A DNA stretch of 34,456 nucleotides from a virus, in IMG/VR virus record IMGVR_UViG_3300025313_000076, positions 1 to 34,456 of that record; one strand, given 5' to 3'. Shown in pieces: positions 7,612-16,693 of the stretch. Position 1 is the first letter of the stretch, and every line of letters starts with the position of its first letter. Both the position numbers and the translations under genes were made by a program. A model generated the notes under the pieces. That model made no database searches. It was not told where the DNA came from and saw only the letters and a program-made list of their open reading frames with translations.

Positions 7612-8260
7612 AGCCGCAGAGAGTGCGGCGATAGGCCAGGCAGTTGCCGGGGCCTACCAGTCCCTATTTCCGGCTCTTCCGGCGGGGCAAAACGTGCCTG
7701 GTCGTGCCGGCATCGGCGGGGGGCGGTTGATCCCGGTGGATACCTCTATCCCCACGGCACTCCGGACGGCTGGGCCCGCGTATCGCAGCGGCTTGCCCGC
7801 GGGCGCGGGGTTTACCGCGGGGCAGAGTGCACTCGGAGAGACGCAGCGCATTATGACTGCCCGCTATGGCGCCCCCGCCGGTTGGCAGGCAGAGGCACAA
7901 CGCAAGGGAGCCTCCAAAAATGTCGCAATGCAGGAAGCGCAACAGGATCGAGAGCGAGCTTATGTCCTTATGGCTCGTTATGGAATGGCCGCTCCCGAGT
8001 TGATACCTGGAACCTCTGCCTACCAGGAGCGGCAGCGTGTTCTTGCCGCCCGCTACAGCGCGAAAGCCCCCACTATTGCCACGGTGGGCGGACAAGCCAA
8101 GAGAAAACTTAGGCCCACTGTTGATACCGGCGGGTATGGCCAGGGGGACGGCGGGGGAGGCTACGGCGGTGGTGGCGGCGGTGGTGGCGGCGGTGGCGGG
8201 AGGGGCTATGGCGGCTATGGCGGCGGTAATGGGCTAGTCAACTGGAGAATTGGGTACTGA
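7475..8260 (+). CDS. proline-rich and glycine-rich virion-region protein (261 aa)
   Basis: ATG at 7475 lies inside the preceding gene, with AGAGGATGG just upstream as a possible ribosome site. Residues 1-50 are Pro-rich and basic. The middle (50-200) is Ala-rich and Gln-rich and contains a loosely repeated Ala-Arg-Tyr pattern (three copies: Thr-Ala-Arg-Tyr-Gly, Met-Ala-Arg-Tyr-Gly, Ala-Ala-Arg-Tyr-Ser). Residues about 215-255 are almost only Gly with Tyr, encoded by a GGY repeat tract at about 8135-8230. I do not recognise the family. Its place between portal and the giant protein suggests a virion role. It ends TGATG with the next gene. Confidence 0.62.
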   Translation: MAKLAGGTTPPKPVRTPPIKRPPVPVVTPRGVFTPGAQPQPWVNPRAAESAAIGQAVAGAYQSLFPALPAGQNVPGRAGIGGGRLIPVDTSIPTALRTAGPAYRSGLPAGAGFTAGQSALGETQRIMTARYGAPAGWQAEAQRKGASKNVAMQEAQQDRERAYVLMARYGMAAPELIPGTSAYQERQRVLAARYSAKAPTIATVGGQAKRKLRPTVDTGGYGQGDGGGGYGGGGGGGGGGGGRGYGGYGGGNGLVNWRIGY

Positions 8261-11200
8261 TGACCACTTCACAGGCGCCTCCTCCAAACACGCCGCGGGT
8301 AATCAAGACAGACAAGCCCACCGCGCGGGCCTCGCAACCATCCACGCAGTACCCGTGGCAGCAACCCGGCTTTACCCCTCGGGCGCAGCAAGTCCCAAAC
8401 TATGAGCGCCTGACTGCAACCGAACGGTGGGTGATGGATCGTTTGCCCGGTATTGCGGAGAGCGGGGTGGGGCGCGCTCTGGAGTGGTTTAACAACACAT
8501 GGGCCGGCAGGGCACTGCAATATTTAGACATTGGGGCCGAAGGGGTTGAGCGGGGCATTGGCTTTGTTGCACAGGCCCTTGATGCAAACGCCCACGGCCA
8601 AGAGGCCTGGGACGATTTCCAGGCAAACGCCCGAGAGGCATGGTACGCGGGATCTCTTGCGGCCGACTTTGTTGGAAGTCCCACCGGGGATATGGTCCCC
8701 TATACCGTTGCCGGCGGAGGCGTTGGAGCCGTCGGTGGGGCTGTTCTGGGAAGTCTCGGTGGGCCCATCGGGACGTTCGCGGGCGGTCTTCTTGGCGCGG
8801 GCGTTGGAACGGGAATTGGCCTCGCCTTTCAGATGGGGGAAAATGGCCACGAGAGCGTGGCCTCCCTCGTTGAGTCTCGACGGCAAATTGCCGATCTGGT
8901 TCGGCAAGGCATGGACCCTGGCGATGCCCTAGTCCAAGTAAGGGACCAGATGTATGAGTCGCAAGGGGCACTGGCGCTTCGTTCCCAGATGAACGACCTA
9001 TGGGTTCACTTGTTTGCAGACCCCATCAACATTGTTGCTGAGTTTATCAAACCAATTGAGGCTCTTGCGGTTCGCAGGATATTGTCTGTGGAGAGGGCCT
9101 TGCCCGACGAGGTGGCCGGGGTAGTGGCCGATACGCAACGGTCTATTGATGCCGCCCGCGAGATCATGAGGACGGCCGAGACAGCCCAGAACGCCGAAGA
9201 GATTTCCAAGCAGGCTGGAGTAATCTCGGACCTTACAAGAACCCTGGAATTGATTCAACAGGGTCCGCAGATGTCGCCCTGGCAACAGACACTACTTCGT
9301 ATCGCCGGGAATATGGACTGGCCCACAGACAGTGTTGCGGGGAGGTTCTTGAATTCCAGAGCGGGGCGGCTAATAACAGGACCGTTCCGACTCACGCGAG
9401 AATCTCGGGCTTACGCCTTCGTTGATACGATTGAGACTAACCTGAGGGCCTATCTTCCCCAAGACTTCCAAGAGGCCATGCGGACGGTTCTTCGCGCCCG
9501 AGATGGCGTCTATAGTCCCCAGATCGCGCACATGGTTGTGACAGCAGAGGGAAGGTATGTCCGCGGGATGATGAGTGGCCTGGGCGGCATAGCTCAGGAC
9601 CTTCTTCATGCAAGAACGGCAGCGATGCCGGATCGCCGTTTACTGGAGTTGATGTCCACAGTTCTCGGGGAAGACGTCTACCGGGTTCTGGGACAAATGG
9701 AAAATGAGGCGCCCGCCCTCTTCCGGCGGTTCAATGAGGCATTGGCGCAAGTCCCCGATGGTCAAAGGATATTGGAACAGACGCTTAGGATCGGCAATCG
9801 TCAGCTTGGTGATTTCACCGCCGACCTCCTCAAGGGGATGCACGGCTCCCTTTCTGGAACGAACACCGTCACCGACGATCTGCTCAGGCTGGAGTTTCTG
9901 AATCGAGCAGCGGATATTGCCGCCCAGGCGGGTATTGCCAAGTTTGGTGTTCGGGCTAGGGGTACTCTTCTAGCTGCGGCGGATGCTATCAAGGCGGCCG
10001 AATCTCTTGCTCTGCTCCGGGCCGGGAACGTTGTTTACCCGCTGCGAAACTGGGTCAACAATGTTGTAACGATGATTGCCCGAGGTACTTATGCCGGGGG
10101 TGGCAGAGAGGCGATTGCTGACGTAGAGAGAATACTGGGCGGGATGCCAACCAGAATGCGTTCGGGAATGGGCATGGCCGGGCTGGCGGGAAATGAGGGC
10201 CTGAGTGCCGCCGAGTCCATTATCGCCCGGGCGTCCAGGGGAGAGCGGGGGTTCTGGAACCAAGCGAGGGACTGGATTTCTGGCATTCACTTCCCCGGAG
10301 ACACAGGGGCCTGGGCCAGAAGGATTGAGGTCGGCGCTTCTCAGAGAGGCTACGCATCTGGCTTCCACCGCTTCTTCCGCCAGGGCAGGCGTGCCTTGTT
10401 ACAAAACCTGGAGGATTTCGCTCCCGATGTGGCCAACAGCATTAGGGCCAGATATGGCGATGATGCGCTTCGGGCCGCGAACAACGCCATCCGTGGGGCC
10501 GGCACGGACGATGATATCCTGCGCGCTCTGGCCTCTACTGACAATATGCATCTGAACCTAGAGAACATCCTAGACTCTGCCAGCCAGCGGTTCGGGGCGC
10601 AGATCGACAACATTCTTGATGATTCCTTCACGGCGCGGTGGGGTCCCGAGATTGAGCGGGCCGCAAGGGCGGGCCCAGCCGAGATCGACAATATTGTCGA
10701 TAGAATGTGGGGAGAAGTACAAGACGAACTAGATAATCGCCTAGACGATAGTCTTCGGACGCTAACCGAGGAGGCAACAGAGAGGATTGCCGCCGAGGGA
10801 CCGGGATCTTTCCCGGGTGTTTTTGGTGATGCGGTAGACGAATTCTACGGTTCCTATGTCCAGGGTCACGCAATGACAATGGCCCGCGTCGGCGATCTGA
10901 CCGACCTAAGACCAGAAGTTGCAAACAGAATGATGGGCGTTCTGCTGGACCGAGAGCAGCGGTTTATGGCCCGCGGCTGGGGCCGCCTAGAGGCAAGGTT
11001 TCAGGGCATTGCCAACGGGGTCAGGCGAATGAACGTGCCCGGTGGCGATGAGGTCATGACCTCGTTCCGACAATGGCGGGATGGCTGGGGACAGTTCTTT
11101 GAATGGCGCAACACAACCTGGCGGGAGTTCTTTGATGCCCGCGTGGCGGGACGGGCCCCGGCGTTGAGCTTTGACGAAATACGCTCAGCGGTGAATCGTC

Positions 11201-14200
11201 GCTATGATGACGTTGTGGCCATGGAGGCAGAGCGCCTACAAAACATTGATCGGCTGGTCGGCGGAATGCTTCCGGAGAATATGCGCCCCACATTTGCTGT
11301 ATATAGGGATAGGGTTGCCGCGCTAAGGGCAGAACGGGCCACCATGATCCGCGAGTGGTTTGCGCAGGTAGATTCCATCCCCTACGATCAGAGACAGGCT
11401 GCCTATGCCGGTTTCTGGCGGCGGATGATGGACAACACCTCGGCCATTTCCGTCGAGGAGAAGATTGGTTCTCGTGCCGTGGCGGGGAATGCGGAGGCTG
11501 CCGCAACTTACCAGGACGACCTGATTGCTGCCAGCGTTCGTTCCGAAGAGGCAGTACGGGGAGCGCCGCTTTCAACTGCTGAGCAACGGCAGATTGTACT
11601 AGATAGACTGGCTCAGTATGGCAGACCTCAAGAGGAAGCCGACCTAGTAATGGGGCGGTTGCGCCAAGTGGCAAGACCTCCGGAACCGACGGCGGGGCTG
11701 GGGGTTCCGATGGATGCCGAGCAGATCGCGGCGCAAGCCGGCGTCATGACGGATGCACAGCGGTCCGCCATTGCGGCTCAAGACCTAACAACAATAGAGC
11801 AAATTCGCCCCATTCTGGCAGCGATGCCTCCGGCGCAGCGCCAGGCATGGCTAGTGAGGGAGAGCGAAAGCAGCCTTGCCATTGGCCTACAAGAGGGATG
11901 GATCACCGCCAGGGAGCTAAACGAAACCAGGGCGGGGCACAGACTCAACAATGTCTTTGTCACTCGGGGCGGGTGGATTAGGTGGGGCTTTGAGGAACTC
12001 AACGGAGAGCAGGTTCCCGTTCTGACTTTCATCCGGGGGCGGCGACCCGGTGGATCCGATGTTCTACGGTCCTGGATGCGCCATAATGATGTCGCCGGTC
12101 ACCGCATGTTTCTGACCAACGAACTTCTTGCCGACACCGTAAATGAGGCTGGCGAGACCGTAACTCGGGGCGACACCTTCTTTAGGAGAATGGTCAGAGA
12201 GGGCGCCGTAACGCGGCTCAGGGATTTGCCGCTCGTTTCTGGCGAGCAGAGGATACTGTTCCGCATGGGCGGAGAGGCACAAGAAGCCGCCCATCTTCCC
12301 GACTTCCACGCCTTTGTCCCCCGACAACTCTACATGGACACTGGTATTGATCAGATGTGGTATCTGAGGGGACAGCATGCTGTAGAGTCTATTCGGGATG
12401 CAGCCCTAGACCTACGGGGACGGCCACCGCTCAGGTTTGCCGACCTTGGCGAGGCAGAACAGCAAGCATTACGACGATGGATGTCACAGAGCCAGGTGCA
12501 GTTGGCCCAGGCCCGTTACATGGGAATGCGGGGCGCAGAGTTCACGCGCGATAGTGCTCTTCTAAACTACAACCGTCGGCACAACTACAACACCTTCCTC
12601 GGGGCAATCATGCCCTATGAGTTCTGGTTTACCGAGTCCGCCCTGAAGTGGGCACTGCATTCCATCGACCGCCCAGAAATGCTCATGATCTATCTCAGAA
12701 TGCAGCGGTTCTTGAACACCGCGTATCGGCCAGAACAGAACCTCCCCGCAAGACTTCGGGGGCAAATCCGTATCCCCATGCCCTTCCTGCCGAATTGGAT
12801 GGGCGACAGCATCTTCGTAGATCCGATGCGGTTTGCGCTTCCGCTGGACCAGTTTACCTATCCCTTCGAGCAATATCAGCAACAGCAACAGCGCGATGAT
12901 GGGGCAACAACCAGGGTTCTGGAACAACTGTTGAATGATGGCCAGATTGACCAGGCGGAATATCAAGAGGCTCTACAAACCAGACAGGGAACAACATGGG
13001 ACAGGGCACAGGCATTGGCCAGACAGGATGACGACGAGGAAAGGCTTAGTGCCTTCGATTTTATGTCCTTGTTCTCCTCGCCGCATGTTCCTCTCCAGTG
13101 GGCATACAACGCCGCCAGGGGAACTCCGGAGAGGATAGGCACCCTCCTTCCGCTTACCAGAAGCATCCGGGGTGTTACTTCGGCTCTTGGAATTGGCCCA
13201 GCGGGCGGGGTGAACATTGAGGGGAACATCCGCAGAGAACTTGGACTTCCCGAGTTTGACCGCTGGGACGACTATCGAATTGACCGGATGCTGTCCAACA
13301 TGGTCGCTACGGGAGAGATCACGCTTCAGCAAGAGCGGGAGGCAATGATATCCCGAGAGGGTGAAGTGTTTGACCTGGCGGAACATAGAGCGGTACAGGA
13401 AATATCTGGCGGTCCAGGTCTTCTGGGCATAGCGAGGTCCGTCTTTGGCATTCCTATTCGGGCCTATCCACCCGGAGAAGAGCACCTGCGGGAACTGCGA
13501 GACGAGTATGCACAAGCCTGGCAAGAGTATGACGGTGGCGACATGCAGGCGGTCAATCGGTTCTTCGAGTCTCACCCAGAGTACGAGGCCAGAGTAGATT
13601 TGGGATACTGGAACAAGCCCGAGGAACGGATACGCCGGTTTGCGGTTGATGAGATTTGGGATACCTGGAACTCCCTGCCGCAGTTGCACCAGAATGAGGT
13701 ATCTGAGCAACTCGGTCCCTTGTTCCAGAACGCGTTCCTGGACAGGAATACCAGAAGTTATGAATCCATCCCGAACGAGATGCTGGTTGCTTGGACCAGG
13801 GTCATGCGGGGCGATCCGCCCGGGACCCTCTCAACGGGGCCGGGCTGGCAAATTCCCCCGCTTGATCTAGCCCCCAGGGATGTAGCCTATAGGGCAAATG
13901 CATTCTACCAATCCCGTGATGCCTACTTCCCGCAGTGGAGAGACCTCCAGAGCGACTACTATCTCCTGGATGAGGGCTCCGCCCGGAGAGAATATCTGAG
14001 AGCCCACCCGCCATATGCGCAGTATCGGGCATGGCGAACGGATTGGTTCATGCGCAATCCCGATGTTGTTCCCTACCTTACGGACAGGCCGGAGGACTAT
14101 ACCTACCCGAGCGAACAGGCGCTGCGGGAGGCGCAGGCAGGGCAACCATCGCTCCAGCCGGCAGAGTGGTATCAGGTTTTGGGCCCGAATATCTGGTCCC

Positions 14201-14337
14201 TCCTGGACGATAACCAAAACGGCGAGGCCCTTCCTGAAGTGGCCCGAAGGAGGCTGCAAGAGATAGCCGACCAGTACGGAACCACAGTTGACCACATTCT
14301 ATCCGACATAGCACAAGGACTTGCACAAACCCAGTAG
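8260..14337 (+). CDS. giant virion-associated protein, probable internal/ejected protein (2025 aa)
   Basis: One uninterrupted frame of 6078 bases starts at an ATG that overlaps the previous stop. Residues 1-45 are Pro-rich and probably disordered. Residues about 149-190 form a Gly/Ala/Val zipper able to enter a membrane. The long middle is helical, acidic and Arg-rich. A Trp-rich, Tyr-rich segment near 1435-1530 precedes a Gln run at about 1536. The C-terminal 400 residues are rich in Tyr, Trp and Pro. Very large helical proteins with glycine zippers beside portal genes are commonly DNA-ejection or internal virion proteins that reach the host envelope. I looked for polymerase, protease and lysozyme motifs and saw none I could defend. 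The function is inference from size, place and composition. Confidence 0.85.
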   Translation: MTTSQAPPPNTPRVIKTDKPTARASQPSTQYPWQQPGFTPRAQQVPNYERLTATERWVMDRLPGIAESGVGRALEWFNNTWAGRALQYLDIGAEGVERGIGFVAQALDANAHGQEAWDDFQANAREAWYAGSLAADFVGSPTGDMVPYTVAGGGVGAVGGAVLGSLGGPIGTFAGGLLGAGVGTGIGLAFQMGENGHESVASLVESRRQIADLVRQGMDPGDALVQVRDQMYESQGALALRSQMNDLWVHLFADPINIVAEFIKPIEALAVRRILSVERALPDEVAGVVADTQRSIDAAREIMRTAETAQNAEEISKQAGVISDLTRTLELIQQGPQMSPWQQTLLRIAGNMDWPTDSVAGRFLNSRAGRLITGPFRLTRESRAYAFVDTIETNLRAYLPQDFQEAMRTVLRARDGVYSPQIAHMVVTAEGRYVRGMMSGLGGIAQDLLHARTAAMPDRRLLELMSTVLGEDVYRVLGQMENEAPALFRRFNEALAQVPDGQRILEQTLRIGNRQLGDFTADLLKGMHGSLSGTNTVTDDLLRLEFLNRAADIAAQAGIAKFGVRARGTLLAAADAIKAAESLALLRAGNVVYPLRNWVNNVVTMIARGTYAGGGREAIADVERILGGMPTRMRSGMGMAGLAGNEGLSAAESIIARASRGERGFWNQARDWISGIHFPGDTGAWARRIEVGASQRGYASGFHRFFRQGRRALLQNLEDFAPDVANSIRARYGDDALRAANNAIRGAGTDDDILRALASTDNMHLNLENILDSASQRFGAQIDNILDDSFTARWGPEIERAARAGPAEIDNIVDRMWGEVQDELDNRLDDSLRTLTEEATERIAAEGPGSFPGVFGDAVDEFYGSYVQGHAMTMARVGDLTDLRPEVANRMMGVLLDREQRFMARGWGRLEARFQGIANGVRRMNVPGGDEVMTSFRQWRDGWGQFFEWRNTTWREFFDARVAGRAPALSFDEIRSAVNRRYDDVVAMEAERLQNIDRLVGGMLPENMRPTFAVYRDRVAALRAERATMIREWFAQVDSIPYDQRQAAYAGFWRRMMDNTSAISVEEKIGSRAVAGNAEAAATYQDDLIAASVRSEEAVRGAPLSTAEQRQIVLDRLAQYGRPQEEADLVMGRLRQVARPPEPTAGLGVPMDAEQIAAQAGVMTDAQRSAIAAQDLTTIEQIRPILAAMPPAQRQAWLVRESESSLAIGLQEGWITARELNETRAGHRLNNVFVTRGGWIRWGFEELNGEQVPVLTFIRGRRPGGSDVLRSWMRHNDVAGHRMFLTNELLADTVNEAGETVTRGDTFFRRMVREGAVTRLRDLPLVSGEQRILFRMGGEAQEAAHLPDFHAFVPRQLYMDTGIDQMWYLRGQHAVESIRDAALDLRGRPPLRFADLGEAEQQALRRWMSQSQVQLAQARYMGMRGAEFTRDSALLNYNRRHNYNTFLGAIMPYEFWFTESALKWALHSIDRPEMLMIYLRMQRFLNTAYRPEQNLPARLRGQIRIPMPFLPNWMGDSIFVDPMRFALPLDQFTYPFEQYQQQQQRDDGATTRVLEQLLNDGQIDQAEYQEALQTRQGTTWDRAQALARQDDDEERLSAFDFMSLFSSPHVPLQWAYNAARGTPERIGTLLPLTRSIRGVTSALGIGPAGGVNIEGNIRRELGLPEFDRWDDYRIDRMLSNMVATGEITLQQEREAMISREGEVFDLAEHRAVQEISGGPGLLGIARSVFGIPIRAYPPGEEHLRELRDEYAQAWQEYDGGDMQAVNRFFESHPEYEARVDLGYWNKPEERIRRFAVDEIWDTWNSLPQLHQNEVSEQLGPLFQNAFLDRNTRSYESIPNEMLVAWTRVMRGDPPGTLSTGPGWQIPPLDLAPRDVAYRANAFYQSRDAYFPQWRDLQSDYYLLDEGSARREYLRAHPPYAQYRAWRTDWFMRNPDVVPYLTDRPEDYTYPSEQALREAQAGQPSLQPAEWYQVLGPNIWSLLDDNQNGEALPEVARRRLQEIADQYGTTVDHILSDIAQGLAQTQ

Positions 14338-14349
14338 TTGTGCTAAAAT
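14321..14349 (+). promoter_or_regulatory. sigma70-like extended -10 promoter for the capsid genes
   Basis: TTGCAC (14321-14326) and TAAAAT (14344-14349) are separated by 17 bases, and a TGC triplet sits just before the -10 box, as in extended -10 promoters. It overlaps the last codons of the giant gene and lies about 24 bases before the next start codon. The same arrangement, TTGCA, 17-base spacing ending in GTGC, then TA(A/T)AAT, recurs at 30326-30354. That recurrence is the main reason to trust it. Confidence 0.55.
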
Positions 14350-14372
14350 AGTTGGCATGGAGGACAAACAGG

Positions 14373-15098
14373 ATGACCGCTAGTGTGCAGGACGCCTTTC
14401 CGGTGGTCGAGCCGGAACCGATGGGGCCGCCAGCCCCTGACGTTTCGGGCGGATCAGCGGATGCGGGTTCGGCAGCGACCGGCCCAGACGCAAGTGCTTT
14501 CGCTAAGGAGTTGGCCGAGGTAAAGGCACGTCTTGATAAGCTCCCCGATGACATCGATGCGAGGTTCAAGTCCGCCAAGGACAAGAGGTTCGCCAAGGTC
14601 GATGAAATCTACGAGTGGGTCAAGGCTGCGGGGGGAGACCCCAAGAAGATCGAGGACAAAATTGAGCGCCAGGCGCTCGTGGACCGATTGGAAGCCCTCG
14701 AAAAGCCAACTTCAAGTTCCGTCAGCGCTCCTGGCAGGGCGGCTGATGGGGACGCCGAGAGTAGAACGGCGAAATTCCTGAATGACCTGAAAGATGAGTC
14801 CGGAGTCGAACTAACCGACGAAGAGGTTCACCAGATTTGGGACGGCAAACGCTATACCAACTGGGAGGACGCCTTCAGGGATGCCCGCAAGGCCGCTTTC
14901 AAGAAGGCCAAGGGCGAGAAGATCGGCGCCGGAGCCGTAGTCTTTGAGTCTGGCGTTGGCGTAACTTCCGCAACGGAAGATGAGCTGGCGCGGGAACTGA
15001 GAGACATCCAGGAGGGAAGACGCGGAAGCGCCATCTCACCTGAAAACAAGAAACGACGCGCTGAACTAAAGGCTCAACTCGCCTCGCAGAGGCGATAG
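14373..15098 (+). CDS. scaffold-like coiled-coil protein upstream of the capsid gene (241 aa)
   Basis: I choose ATG 14373 because GGAGG (14359-14363) lies nine bases upstream; a TTG at 14352 is less likely. Residues 1-45 are Pro-rich, Gly-rich and Ala-rich. Residues 45-125 are charged helix with coiled-coil character. Residues 150-175 hold an acidic stretch followed by an aromatic Trp-Asp-Gly-Lys-Arg-Tyr segment, and the C-terminus is a basic helix ending in Gln-Arg-Arg. Acidic, helical, Pro/Ala-flanked proteins just before a major capsid gene are typically scaffolds. This is an inference from place and composition. The stop overlaps the next GTG start by one base. Confidence 0.65.
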   Translation: MTASVQDAFPVVEPEPMGPPAPDVSGGSADAGSAATGPDASAFAKELAEVKARLDKLPDDIDARFKSAKDKRFAKVDEIYEWVKAAGGDPKKIEDKIERQALVDRLEALEKPTSSSVSAPGRAADGDAESRTAKFLNDLKDESGVELTDEEVHQIWDGKRYTNWEDAFRDARKAAFKKAKGEKIGAGAVVFESGVGVTSATEDELARELRDIQEGRRGSAISPENKKRRAELKAQLASQRR

Positions 15099-15355
15099 TG
15101 CCGCTCGATTGGATGCACCTAGAAGGCGAGGAGAAGGCGCAAGCCATCCTCGATGATATTGAGGGCCTGGAAGACGCCGAGGTTCAGTCACTCCTAGAGG
15201 AGTGGCGCGAACTGGAGGGCTCAGACGACTCTAAGTTGTCTGACCTGACGCGCCTTGCCCTTGATTTTCTTGCACGCAAGAGTGGTGCCCCAACGAGCCG
15301 AGAGCGGGCTAGAGCCAGCCTTCAGCGCCGAGGGGTAATAGAATGGCCTCCTTGA
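15098..15355 (+). CDS. small acidic helical protein before the capsid gene (85 aa)
   Basis: The preceding TAG (15096-15098) shares a base with GTG 15098; ATG at 15113 is an alternative start in the same frame. The product is dominated by Glu, Asp and Leu in helices up to about residue 65, then becomes basic. No family is recognised. It overlaps the capsid start by 13 bases, so the two may be translated together. It could assist head assembly, but nothing in the sequence shows that directly. Confidence 0.6.
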   Translation: MPLDWMHLEGEEKAQAILDDIEGLEDAEVQSLLEEWRELEGSDDSKLSDLTRLALDFLARKSGAPTSRERARASLQRRGVIEWPP

Positions 15356-16590
15356 TCCAAACGGTTTCCTCGACTGCGGTGGGCGGGCAAAACCTTCCCA
15401 ATTCAGTCAGGACCCAGTACATTGAGAACTACATCGAAGCTGCCGAGATGGCGCGCGTCTACGACCAGATTGCTGCGCCCATTGGCAGAGACATGAGCAA
15501 CCTTGCTCGTGGTTCCTCGGTGCAGGTTAATGCCCTTTCGGACATGCAGCCTGGCACCTCGGCAATCTCCGAAGTCTCGGACATCGCCATGCAGGCACTC
15601 AGGGACGCGACCCTGAGCATCACCCCCACCAGCCGCGGCGAGGGCATTCAGTGCTCCGAGCTGCTTCTAAACCAGGCATACACCGACTACGGTGCCCAGC
15701 GGTTTGGGATCGTCGGCAAGGGGTTGATGGAAAGCCTTGAGGTTCTGGCCCGCGACGCGGCCACTCAGGGAAGTCTCGTCATCCGCCAGGGCGTTGCTGC
15801 CCGAACCTCACTTCTGGCTTCTGCAACGGGCCACCGGGCGACCGACGGCCTGTTCAGTGACGCCTCGACGATGCTGGAAACCCTCAAGTGCCCTGGCTTC
15901 AAGGGCATGGGCGGGGGTCGGCGCTGGGTTGCGATCATGCACCCGGCCGCCTTCCATGACATCCGCGAGGACGGAAACGTCCAGAACGTCGGCATCTACC
16001 AAGACAAGGGGATCATCCTCAATTATGAGTTGGGGAGCATCGGTCCATTCGCTCTCGTGAGTTCAGCCTGGGCGAAGGTCTTCGGTGGAGCCGGGGCTCC
16101 TTTGACTGATCCGGGTTCAGCGGTGTTCTACACCCTGACCTCCTCGGTCAACGCCCTGGACAAGACCTTGGTCCTGTCCACGGTAACACACCTGGACACA
16201 CCCACCAACAAGTGGCTTACCATCGGCACGCGAGAGACGGGCGATACGTCCTACCCGCTGAACGATCGGGTGCGCTTTGTGTCTCATGCCGCTGGAGTAG
16301 TGACGTTTGTTGGCGAGGCCTCCAACGGCGGGTTGCGCTTTGACCATGCCGCGGCCACCTGGGTCGGGAATGCCTCAGATGTGTTCCCCATCGTCTTCGG
16401 TGGACCGATGTCGCTGGCGAAGGTCTACGAGCCTTCGGTTGGCGAGTACGGCACCATCGTTGGCCCGAAGCGCGACGGCTCACTGGACCAGTGGGTCACA
16501 CTCGGCTTCAAGTGGTACGGGAACTACGGCCGGATGAGCGAGAGCTGGCTCATGCGGGCCGAGGTTGCCTCGAGCGCAAGCGTCGCGTAA
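15343..16590 (+). CDS. major capsid protein, HK97 fold, N4 gp56-like family (415 aa)
   Basis: ATG at 15343 has GAGGGG seven bases upstream. Recognisable features are the N-terminal helix with Arg-Thr-Gln-Tyr-Ile-Glu-Asn-Tyr, the Met-His-Pro-Ala-Ala-Phe-His-Asp motif near the middle, and Ile-Leu-Asn-Tyr-Glu-Leu-Gly-Ser-Ile-Gly followed by Phe-Ala-Leu-Val-Ser-Ser. The end pattern is Trp-Val-Thr-Leu-Gly-Phe-Lys-Trp-Tyr-Gly. This is the arrangement I know for N4-type (gp56) capsid proteins. A beta-rich segment between about residues 255 and 345 looks like an extra inserted domain. The length is usual for this family. It is preceded by a scaffold-like gene and followed by a decoration-like gene, the standard order. 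Confidence 0.83.
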   Translation: MASLIQTVSSTAVGGQNLPNSVRTQYIENYIEAAEMARVYDQIAAPIGRDMSNLARGSSVQVNALSDMQPGTSAISEVSDIAMQALRDATLSITPTSRGEGIQCSELLLNQAYTDYGAQRFGIVGKGLMESLEVLARDAATQGSLVIRQGVAARTSLLASATGHRATDGLFSDASTMLETLKCPGFKGMGGGRRWVAIMHPAAFHDIREDGNVQNVGIYQDKGIILNYELGSIGPFALVSSAWAKVFGGAGAPLTDPGSAVFYTLTSSVNALDKTLVLSTVTHLDTPTNKWLTIGTRETGDTSYPLNDRVRFVSHAAGVVTFVGEASNGGLRFDHAAATWVGNASDVFPIVFGGPMSLAKVYEPSVGEYGTIVGPKRDGSLDQWVTLGFKWYGNYGRMSESWLMRAEVASSASVA

Positions 16591-16592
16591 CA

Positions 16593-16670
16593 TAGTCTGG
16601 GAGGGTTCTCTTGAGGATCACATCGTGCCCGGCTTTGCAAAATGGGGTGCCCTCCCGGTAGGCTAGACTA
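16593..16670 (+). promoter_or_regulatory. structured leader between capsid and decoration-like genes
   Basis: The gap after the capsid gene holds two nested complementary pairs. TAGTCT (16593-16598) pairs with AGACTA (16665-16670), and GGGAGGG (16599-16605) pairs with CCCTCCC (16650-16656). The enclosed loop is 44 bases, and eight bases bulge on the 3' side. There is no T-run, so it is not a standard terminator. It could slow or tune transcription or translation of the next gene, whose Shine-Dalgarno stretch (CCGGGGAAAAG) lies just after it. The pairing is seen in the sequence; the role is inference. Confidence 0.38.
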
Positions 16671-16693
16671 AACCTCTAGCCGGGGAAAAGACA

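Noticed and set aside
8135-8235. GGY repeat tract as a mobile or regulatory repeat
   Set aside because: It is in frame and encodes the Gly/Tyr-rich end of the protein at 7475-8260, so low-complexity coding sequence explains it.
12973-13710. Long antisense frame (245 aa) inside the giant gene
   Set aside because: No ribosome site, no recognisable domain, and complete overlap with a convincing plus-strand frame.
8260-14337. Giant protein as an N4-type virion RNA polymerase
   Set aside because: I could not find single-subunit polymerase motifs; size and the capsid type alone do not justify the call.
16635-16669. A third promoter before the decoration-like gene (TTGCAA and TAGACT)
   Set aside because: The spacing is 23 bases, too long, and the TGC before the -10 is missing.
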